A stretch of DNA of 5,728 nt from Chlamydiota bacterium (lineage in GTDB: Bacteria; Chlamydiota; Chlamydiia; Chlamydiales; JAJFMK01), in the NCBI GenBank assembly GCA_021772215.1, contig JAJFMK010000192.1, positions 1 to 5,728 of the forward strand. The letters run 5' to 3'. The position numbers and the translations under genes are program-made. Under the pieces are notes generated by a model, which worked only from the letters and a program-made list of their open reading frames with translations, was not told the origin of the DNA and searched no databases. The stretch's first letter is position 1; every line of letters begins with the position of its first letter. Shown here one piece after another: positions 1 to 4,335 of this stretch.

Positions 1-363
1 GTCAATGACCTTCAAAATTTGAATCAAGACTATTTGAATAAAAAAATTGTCATAAACTCACAAGAGATTAAAGATGGTTCCCCAATCATCACAAAAGCGA
101 TCCAGAAAGTGAAAGAGACAGAGGGCCTCTTAGATCTGCAAAAGCTAGCTGAAGGATCGAAAGCAGGAGCAGATTCGTTAGTCCCATTAGTTGAGACTAT
201 TGTGGCTGAAGCTATTTTGGATGGGGATCAAAAGCTTCTTACACGGGTCGTTGATTCTGCCTTTACAACTGTTACGTCTGGTGGAGAAGATTATGCTAGA
301 ACAACCTGGACAGCTGCTCTGCAAAACCTGATTGGAACCACAGTTCTGAACGAGGAATATTAA
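1..363 (+). CDS. C-terminal 120 residues of an unrecognised protein (5' end outside window)
   Basis: The reading frame is open from the first base to a TAA at 361-363, so this is most likely the tail of a longer gene. A TTG at 19-21 could be read as a start, but no Shine-Dalgarno sequence precedes it and the frame continues upstream. The visible 120 residues look soluble and mostly helical, with alternating charged and aliphatic residues, an Ala/Val/Leu-rich middle (around LVPLVETIVAEAIL) and a Gly-Gly turn near the end. There are no cysteines, no membrane segment and no motif I recognise. The first 60 bases are clearly AT-richer than the rest of the window. The gene converges on dacF, with 43 bases between the two stop codons. 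Function unknown; the coding call rests on the long open frame and ordinary amino-acid composition. Confidence 0.65.
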   Translation, partial: VNDLQNLNQDYLNKKIVINSQEIKDGSPIITKAIQKVKETEGLLDLQKLAEGSKAGADSLVPLVETIVAEAILDGDQKLLTRVVDSAFTTVTSGGEDYARTTWTAALQNLIGTTVLNEEY

Positions 364-394
364 CCACTCACTCGCCAAAGCTCGCTAGTGGTTA
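361..394. repeat. Inverted repeat between convergent genes, possible weak terminator
   Basis: TAACCACT (361-368) is exactly complementary to AGTGGTTA (387-394), giving an 8-bp stem with an 18-base loop. The left arm includes the TAA stop of the upstream gene. A second small hairpin follows: AATCC (395-399), loop TATT, GGATT (404-408), reaching into the dacF stop codon. Neither has a T-run on either strand, so a classical intrinsic terminator is not shown. The position between two converging genes suggests transcription termination or 3'-end protection. It could also be one copy of a dispersed palindromic repeat, which a single window cannot tell. Confidence 0.4.
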
Positions 395-406
395 AATCCT
401 ATTGGA

Positions 407-1666
407 TTAGAGCCTTCTCTCTTTAGGGCCTCTTTTGAAGATTTTTAGGAGGATAAAGAGGAATAGAAGTCCAACCACAGAGCCGAAGATCATTTTATTG
501 GAGGGCATCGGAAATGCCCAGGAGCTCTTCTCGATGTGCGAGGCAAAAAGCGGGGTGGAGGCGACCTTTTCTCCCTTATGGTTGAGTGCATAGAGGGTTC
601 CCACCTGATCGCCTGCCTTGGGCGGTTCGTTGAGCTCTTGCAGGTGGAGTTTGAGGTGAAAATGCTCCCCTTCGGAGGGGAAGAAGGAGACCTCGATCGG
701 CTCATGGGTTTCGGTATGGACTTTTCTGTTTTTTCCCTGCTCGAGGGTGACGCTTTGGGGACCGGCCGAGAGAAGCTGCTTAGTCACTCTCTGCTCTTGG
801 AAGGCAGCTTCAAAGAGCGCTTTCGTGTCGATGTAGGGATCCTCTTTCTCTTTTCCACCTAAGACGACAGTGATGAGGGTGCGGCCATCTTTGTGAGCGG
901 CGGCGGCGAGGCAGCAGCCGGCGTCGGAGGTGGTTCCCGTCTTAATGCCGATGGCATGTTCGTAAGCATGTTTGCCCTTTTTTAAGAGGCGGTTGGTCTG
1001 TACGAGAGGGACAGGATCCTGTTTATTGGTTTTGGGGCGCTGGTGTGTCTTTGTGGTGACGATTTTACGAAAGAGGGGATCTTCCATTCCAGCTTTGGCA
1101 ATAAGGGCGAGGTCGTAGGCGGTCGATTTGTGGTGAGGGTGGTGCAGGCCGTGTGGATTTAAGAAGTGGGTCTCTTCGCAGCCCCAAAGCTTCATCTCTT
1201 CGTTGAGCTCTTTCATAAATTTAGGGACAGAGCCGCTGAGGTGGTGGGCGATAATGTTGGAGGCGTCGTCAGCAGAGGCGACCATCATGCCGTAGATCAG
1301 GTCGTTTAAGGAGAGGATTTCCCCTTTTTTGATGCCGATGTGGCAGGCATCAAAGACGAGCCAGTGAGGTGGGTGCTTTTTGTAGCCGCTTTTTCGCTTC
1401 TCATCCTCAGAGACAGCTCCAATGCAGTCCTGGACAGCTGCGACAGGGGTGTCTAGCCGGTTTCTAGCCATTTTAAGGGCATGGATGCAGGTAGCCATCT
1501 TGGTGAGGCTTGCGGGGTATCTTGCCTCCTTGGCCCTCTTCTCAAAGAGAACAGCCCCCGTGTCAGCATCTATCATGATGGCGCTTTGGCACTTAAGCTT
1601 AATGTGGGCCGGAGAGGCCATAAGGGCCACGGGTAAGAGAAGAAGGGTCAACACTTTACGAATCAC
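407..1666 (-). CDS. dacF: D-alanyl-D-alanine carboxypeptidase (DacF/PBP5 family, serine peptidase S11)
   Basis: This 419-residue enzyme should remove the terminal D-Ala from peptidoglycan stem peptides on the periplasmic side. A signal peptide covers about residues 1-20 (MIRKVLTLLLLPVALMASPA). The S11 motifs appear in order: SLTK at 53-56 (nucleophile Ser53, Lys56), motif 2 at 131-133 and KTG at 242-244. Motif 2 reads SAD where the family usually has SxN. A beta-rich region at about 290-385 resembles the PBP5 C-terminal domain. A hydrophobic segment at about 393-409 followed by KRGPKERRL is a membrane anchor. There are seven cysteines (26, 60, 81, 108, 163, 251, 252). SLTK to motif 2 is 78 residues, against 66 in E. 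coli PBP5. The start is GTG at 1666; it has no Shine-Dalgarno sequence but keeps the full signal peptide. In chlamydiae, which make little peptidoglycan, the enzyme is thought to act around division. Confidence 0.93.
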   Translation of the reverse strand: MIRKVLTLLLLPVALMASPAHIKLKCQSAIMIDADTGAVLFEKRAKEARYPASLTKMATCIHALKMARNRLDTPVAAVQDCIGAVSEDEKRKSGYKKHPPHWLVFDACHIGIKKGEILSLNDLIYGMMVASADDASNIIAHHLSGSVPKFMKELNEEMKLWGCEETHFLNPHGLHHPHHKSTAYDLALIAKAGMEDPLFRKIVTTKTHQRPKTNKQDPVPLVQTNRLLKKGKHAYEHAIGIKTGTTSDAGCCLAAAAHKDGRTLITVVLGGKEKEDPYIDTKALFEAAFQEQRVTKQLLSAGPQSVTLEQGKNRKVHTETHEPIEVSFFPSEGEHFHLKLHLQELNEPPKAGDQVGTLYALNHKGEKVASTPLFASHIEKSSWAFPMPSNKMIFGSVVGLLFLFILLKIFKRGPKERRL

Positions 1667-1673
1667 GCTTGAA

Positions 1674-1702
1674 TTTATACCGCAATTGGCACGTTTTTTG
1701 CA
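1674..1702 (-). promoter_or_regulatory. Candidate dacF promoter giving an almost leaderless mRNA
   Basis: On the - strand a TATAAA hexamer (1674-1679) lies seven bases before the GTG start of dacF at 1666. A poor -35 (TGCAAA, 1697-1702, three of six matches to TTGACA) sits 17 bases further upstream. Initiation at the usual distance would put the first transcribed base at or just before the start codon, which fits the absence of a Shine-Dalgarno sequence. The weak -35 keeps confidence low. The same 64-base spacer must also hold the control region of the divergent gene at 1731. Confidence 0.35.
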
Positions 1703-1716
1703 CCTTTAAAGGTAGG

Positions 1717-1724
1717 GGAGGTGA
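1717..1724 (+). promoter_or_regulatory. Strong Shine-Dalgarno site that fixes the start at 1731
   Basis: GGAGGTGA is an eight-base match to the 16S rRNA anti-Shine-Dalgarno sequence. GGAGG ends nine bases before ATG 1731, ideal spacing. It lies only three bases before a possible in-frame GTG at 1725, too close for that codon to be preferred. Confidence 0.75.
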
Positions 1725-1730
1725 GTGATT

Positions 1731-2156
1731 ATGGACCATATTGACTGGCTAGACACCTCATATTCTCGGATGCTCGAGGAGCTAGAGGAGCTGTCCCATG
1801 AGGTTCTTTTAGAGGTAGATGAGGAGTTCTTAAAAAGGATGGGACTCAGCTCTCAAGGAGAGTTTATGAAGGGAGACCAGCTGCTCTCACGATTTTTCCA
1901 TGTCGTGCAGAGAAGCGATAAAATGATTCTCTTCAACGACGACTTCGCTGTCTGGATTGTTCCAAGCAGTGAATCGGAAAGTGCGACATACGTCTGGATT
2001 GCGCAGCTGCGCAATCTTTGTAACGGATTTGAATTGGGCTTTGTGGCGAGAGATCAATACAACAGCTCGAAGCTGGTACTCAGACTTCTCGAAAGAGTTC
2101 TTCGCGAGATCGAAGAGAATGAGGAGCTAATCAAATGCTATGAGAGGGGAGGTTGA
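1731..2156 (+). CDS. Acidic 141-residue hypothetical protein
   Basis: I do not recognise this family. It lies in the dacF-rsbW interval, where C. trachomatis also has a hypothetical gene (CT550, from memory). The product is a small soluble protein with no signal peptide or membrane segment. It has about 28 acidic against 15 basic residues (net roughly -13), with acidic residues concentrated in the helical N-terminus (LEELEEL, EVDEE) and the C-terminal helix (LLERVLREIEENEEL). A hydrophobic, probably beta-rich core lies between (MILFNDDFAVWIVP, ATYVWIAQL, GFELGFVA). Size, acidity and a helix-strand-helix outline recall type III secretion chaperones of the CesT kind, common in chlamydiae, but no diagnostic motif is visible, so this is only a suggestion. 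ATG 1731 is chosen over GTG 1725 because of the Shine-Dalgarno spacing. The next gene starts two bases after the stop, so the two are probably co-translated. Confidence 0.85.
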   Translation: MDHIDWLDTSYSRMLEELEELSHEVLLEVDEEFLKRMGLSSQGEFMKGDQLLSRFFHVVQRSDKMILFNDDFAVWIVPSSESESATYVWIAQLRNLCNGFELGFVARDQYNSSKLVLRLLERVLREIEENEELIKCYERGG

Positions 2157-2158
2157 AG

Positions 2159-2314
2159 ATGAAGAAGGAGACGAAAGTTCAAGGAGCTAAAAAGCGTGTG
2201 ACAGCTAAAAAGAAGAAGAGCTCTTCGTTAGCTGTGAAGGATCGTATCCTCACATATGAGGGGATGAAGAGAAAGCAGATTACGTTGAAGAAGAAAGGGG
2301 GTGCTTCAAAGTGA
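2159..2314 (+). CDS. Lysine-rich 51-residue basic protein
   Basis: The frame opens with ATG at 2159 and ends with TGA at 2312-2314. GGAGG (2148-2152), inside the end of the previous gene, lies six bases upstream of the ATG, and only two bases separate the genes, so a translated second cistron is likely. The protein has 16 Lys, 3 Arg and 3 acidic residues (net about +16), with Lys clusters at 17-20 and 44-46 and no cysteine, signal peptide or membrane segment. Such a composition suggests binding to nucleic acid or to an acidic partner. Chlamydiae have lysine-rich histone-like proteins (Hc1, Hc2), but I see no sequence evidence that this is one of them. The acidic upstream product is an obvious candidate partner. 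Its 3' end overlaps rsbW on the other strand by 35 bases. Function unknown. Confidence 0.7.
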   Translation: MKKETKVQGAKKRVTAKKKKSSSLAVKDRILTYEGMKRKQITLKKKGGASK

Positions 2315-2690
2315 GGATGTTCGTCCTCGCTTTGAAGCTGTATTCGACACTATCAAAGAGTCCGAGAATAAGGGGGATGCCGCGCCCCCCCTCCTCTTTA
2401 ATTTCTTCCAGATTGCGCTTTGGTGTCGCTAGAGGATTAAATTCGATGCCCTGGTCGCGGATCTGTAAAAAGAAAAGGTGTGGATCTTTACTGTCGGTTG
2501 TCAGTTCAATTGTGCCATTACTATCTTTATGGCCATGCTGGATAATGTTTACGAGGGCCTCTTCGACAGCGATCTGCAGCTTAAAACGTAAATGTTTTTC
2601 TACGCTCATCTCATCGGCGTAAGCGTCAAGATACTCCATCATTGAGTAGAGCTGCTCTAATCTAGCTTCAAACTTTTCTGATTTTACCAT
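2280..2690 (-). CDS. rsbW: RsbW-like anti-sigma factor / serine-protein kinase (GHKL ATPase fold)
   Basis: This 136-residue cytoplasmic protein has the single ATP-binding domain of anti-sigma kinases. Visible motifs are the N box (EEALVN, 43-48, with Glu44 and Asn48), G1 (IRDQG, 77-81, with Asp79 and Gly81) and G2 (GGRGI, 101-105). Size and motif order match RsbW/SpoIIAB. Family members hold a sigma factor until an unphosphorylated RsbV-type antagonist displaces it, and they inactivate the antagonist by serine phosphorylation. In Chlamydia, RsbW has been linked to RsbV1/RsbV2, an RsbU phosphatase and, as a proposed target, the primary sigma66. None of these partners is in this window. ATG 2690 follows the stop of the preceding cistron by one base and has no Shine-Dalgarno sequence, so reinitiation is likely. 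The open frame extends to 2840 without motifs, within the upstream gene. The 3' end overlaps the lysine-rich gene. Confidence 0.9.
   Translation of the reverse strand: MVKSEKFEARLEQLYSMMEYLDAYADEMSVEKHLRFKLQIAVEEALVNIIQHGHKDSNGTIELTTDSKDPHLFFLQIRDQGIEFNPLATPKRNLEEIKEEGGRGIPLILGLFDSVEYSFKARTNILTLKHPLSSST
2303..2338. terminator. 15-bp hairpin on the overlapping 3' ends of two convergent genes
   Basis: GCTTCAAAGTGAGGA (2303-2317) pairs with TCCTCGCTTTGAAGC (2324-2338) around the six-base loop TGTTCG. Fourteen pairs are Watson-Crick and one (2312 with 2329) is T/G. The hairpin contains the TGA of the lysine-rich gene and, on the other strand, codons for residues 118-130 of RsbW. It is the longest inverted repeat I found in the window, and a bidirectional terminator would be expected here. 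No T-run follows it on either strand; on the - strand the sequence past it is pyrimidine-rich (CTTTCTTCTTC). It may therefore act as a non-canonical terminator or a 3'-end stabiliser. The structure is certain, the role inferred. Confidence 0.6.
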
Positions 2691-2691
2691 C

Positions 2692-3231
2692 TTAAAAGTT
2701 GAGTACCAGATCGACGATTTTTTTAGCGAGCTCTCGATTGAGAGGGTACAGAGCATTATCTTTTGCGTCGGAGTAGTCGTTGACCTGGCCAAGAGAGAAG
2801 ACGTTGATCGCGTCGGGGCTAGAATACCACTCATGGTCAAAGACGACGCTGGCGGAGACTCTCGCGGGGCCTATGACAGTTAAACCTGAGGTAGTGTCCC
2901 AGAGGTTTATCTCAACAAGGGATGAGGAGCGCGTCTCGCGAGGGACAAGGGTATTTGTCAGCTCGCCTTCGGCGTTGGTGTCATAGCGAAAGCCAACATT
3001 AACGTCGCGGCAGTCTAAAAAGAAGATGTCAAGCTGGTAGCGCCCTCCTGAGGTGACCGGGACAAAGCGGCCCGATTCGGCGAGGAACTGAACAACAAAA
3101 TTGGTCAAATCTCCTTGATGATCGCCAAGGGCAAAGGGAACCTGGATGGTGACGCGCCTCTCTTGAGAGAGTGACTCAAACTGGTAGCCGCAAGATGAGA
3201 GGAGAAGAAGGATTAAGAGAACTCTCTTCAC
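2692..3231 (-). CDS. lptE: LptE-like LPS-assembly lipoprotein
   Basis: This 179-residue protein carries a lipoprotein signal: a basic start (MKR), a leucine-rich core and the lipobox LSSC with the acylated Cys at residue 14. The mature protein begins CGYQF, the beginning typical of LptE, the lipoprotein that plugs the LptD barrel in LPS transport to the outer leaflet. The rest is mixed polar and beta-rich, ending in a helix (LNRELAKKIVDLVL). Length agrees with the family. From memory, C. trachomatis CT548 occupies the same place. The start is GTG at 3231; its GTGA overlaps the TGA of the upstream gene, and no Shine-Dalgarno sequence is visible, so translation is probably coupled. The protein would need Lnt, encoded across the divergent spacer, for complete acylation. 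LptE sequences diverge strongly, so the name rests on the N-terminus, size and context. Confidence 0.72.
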   Translation of the reverse strand: MKRVLLILLLLSSCGYQFESLSQERRVTIQVPFALGDHQGDLTNFVVQFLAESGRFVPVTSGGRYQLDIFFLDCRDVNVGFRYDTNAEGELTNTLVPRETRSSSLVEINLWDTTSGLTVIGPARVSASVVFDHEWYSSPDAINVFSLGQVNDYSDAKDNALYPLNRELAKKIVDLVLNF

Positions 3232-4250
3232 GAGGCATCGACGGAGGCTATCACTTCTTCGGTAGGCTCTCTGCTAGATTCAATAGGGTCGATTTTCCCC
3301 ATTTTGATGAGCCGATTACGGCAGAGCTCGGCGATCTTGGTGTCGGGGTAGGTAGCCATGGCGCTATCATAGTAGACGACGGCTGCGTCAGGCAGCGACT
3401 TGCGTTCATAAATACGGCCTGTCTCATAGAGGCCATGGGCGTGGATCTCTTCGGTCTGGAGCATGAGAGCTTTTACGTAACCGACGCGGGGGTCTTTGGG
3501 AAAGTCGATCTCAAAGCGGCGGCTATTGATCTTAGCGAGCTCGAGAAGATCGGGATTTTGAAATTCCAGTTCACTTTGACGACGGTAGAGCTCGGCGATG
3601 GCGATGTAGCTGGAGATAGCGAGCTCATCTTTGGGAAAGTGGCGGATAACTGTCTGATAGGAGTGGACCGCCTCTTTGATCTGGCTGATCTCCTCTAAGA
3701 GTTTACCTTTGCTGTAGTAGCTCTTTGCCGCAAGTCTTTCGCAAGGGACTAAAGAGGTCACTTCATCATAGATATCGAGGGCTTGCATCTCGCCGCCGGC
3801 TAGCTTTGGCATGTAGGATTGTGAAAACATGCGTCGCTTCTTGCCTAGGCGAAACTGCTCGGCGATATGGTACTTTGCCTCTACGGCAAAGGTGAAATAC
3901 TCGGGGTTACCTTGAGATTTTAGGTAGTGAGAGAGAAGCTCATTGGCTGACTCAAATTCTCCTAAGAAGAGTTCACTCATCCCTTGGCGGAAGTAACTCT
4001 CTGGGGCCCAGCGGCTTCTGGAGAAGTTGTGGGTGATGATACGAAAGTGATATCTCGCCTCATCCCAGTGGTGTTCCTTAAAGGCGCTCATCCCCTCTTT
4101 GTAGTGGTCGAGGGGTGACATCTGTGGAATCAAGCTGCTGTCAACAACGCGCATCCCCTTGAGCCACAATCCTCTTTGGAGCCCGGCGTGGGCGTCGGAA
4201 CTGAGGAGAAGAGTCAAAGAGAATAGGGCGGCAATGGTAAAACGTATCAT
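3228..4250 (-). CDS. bamD: BamD-like TPR protein of outer-membrane assembly
   Basis: This 340-residue exported protein is built from tetratricopeptide-type helix pairs. The clearest units lie at about 46-79 (DHYKEGMSAFKEHHWDEARY), 83-112, 170-207 (YYSKGKLLEEISQIKEAVHSY) and 272-305 (GLYETGRIYERKSLPDAAVVYY). Alternating Tyr, Ala and Gly packing residues, and Phe-Pro or Tyr-Pro turns after helices, resemble BamD/YfiO/ComL, which binds BamA and helps insert beta-barrel proteins. A signal peptide covers residues 1-22 (core AALFSLTLLL, then SSDAHA). BamD is normally a lipoprotein, but no Cys lies near the N-terminus here; the only two are at 170 and 310. It is longer than E. coli BamD (about 245 residues). 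ATG 4250 has no Shine-Dalgarno sequence and lies six bases after the predicted transcription start. It is first in the operon with the LptE-like and RsbW genes. A general periplasmic TPR scaffold is the main alternative. Confidence 0.75.
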   Translation of the reverse strand: MIRFTIAALFSLTLLLSSDAHAGLQRGLWLKGMRVVDSSLIPQMSPLDHYKEGMSAFKEHHWDEARYHFRIITHNFSRSRWAPESYFRQGMSELFLGEFESANELLSHYLKSQGNPEYFTFAVEAKYHIAEQFRLGKKRRMFSQSYMPKLAGGEMQALDIYDEVTSLVPCERLAAKSYYSKGKLLEEISQIKEAVHSYQTVIRHFPKDELAISSYIAIAELYRRQSELEFQNPDLLELAKINSRRFEIDFPKDPRVGYVKALMLQTEEIHAHGLYETGRIYERKSLPDAAVVYYDSAMATYPDTKIAELCRNRLIKMGKIDPIESSREPTEEVIASVDAS

Positions 4251-4262
4251 AGTAAGAGAGAG

Positions 4263-4290
4263 TTTATCAGAAAAAAAGCTCTCGTGTCAA
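4263..4290 (-). promoter_or_regulatory. Sigma70/sigma66-type promoter of the bamD-lptE-rsbW operon
   Basis: On the - strand a perfect TTGACA (4285-4290) is followed after 16 bases by GATAAA (4263-4268, four of six matches to TATAAT). The spacer holds a run of seven T. Initiation is expected at about 4256, leaving only about six bases before ATG 4250. It is the best promoter match I found in the window. With no terminator or promoter between the cistrons, it should drive all three genes. Confidence 0.65.
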
Positions 4291-4303
4291 TTAAGCTATC
4301 AGT

Positions 4304-4309
4304 TACAAT
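4304..4309 (+). promoter_or_regulatory. Candidate -10 element for lnt
   Basis: TACAAT matches TATAAT at five of six positions and lies 26 bases before the lnt ATG. It predicts a leader of about 20 bases without a Shine-Dalgarno sequence. No convincing -35 stands 16-18 bases upstream; the region there overlaps the -35 of the divergent bamD promoter. Low confidence. Confidence 0.3.
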
Positions 4310-4335
4310 GAGGTTATCACCCAAAAAATGTTAAT

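Noticed and set aside
666..681. Perfect 6-bp hairpin TCCCCT-TCGG-AGGGGA within dacF
   Set aside because: It encodes an ordinary Pro-Ser-Glu-Gly stretch of the protein, is short and mid-gene; chance is enough to explain it.
536..862. 108-residue frame antisense to dacF
   Set aside because: It lies opposite a clear S11 peptidase and has no recognisable motif or supporting start site; it is a frame shadow.
1686..1712. TTGGCA (1686-1691) with TAAAGG (1707-1712) as promoter for the gene at 1731
   Set aside because: The -35 is good, but the spacing is 15, the -10 is poor, and transcription would begin inside the strong Shine-Dalgarno site, removing its use.
1725..1730. GTG 1725 as start of the acidic protein
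   Set aside because: It lies three bases after GGAGG, too close; ATG 1731 has ideal spacing.
1667..2314. The acidic/basic pair as a toxin-antitoxin module
   Set aside because: The coupled order and size would allow it, but no toxin or DNA-binding motif is seen and the locus is in conserved backbone; charge alone is not enough.
2691..2840. N-terminal extension of RsbW by 50 residues to an ATG at 2840
   Set aside because: The extra residues are Ser/Thr-rich without motifs, lie wholly within the lptE-like gene, and the 136-residue form from ATG 2690 matches the family length.
3171..3698. 175-residue frame antisense to the bamD-like gene
   Set aside because: The - strand product has a signal peptide, TPR helices and a promoter; the antisense frame shows nothing recognisable.
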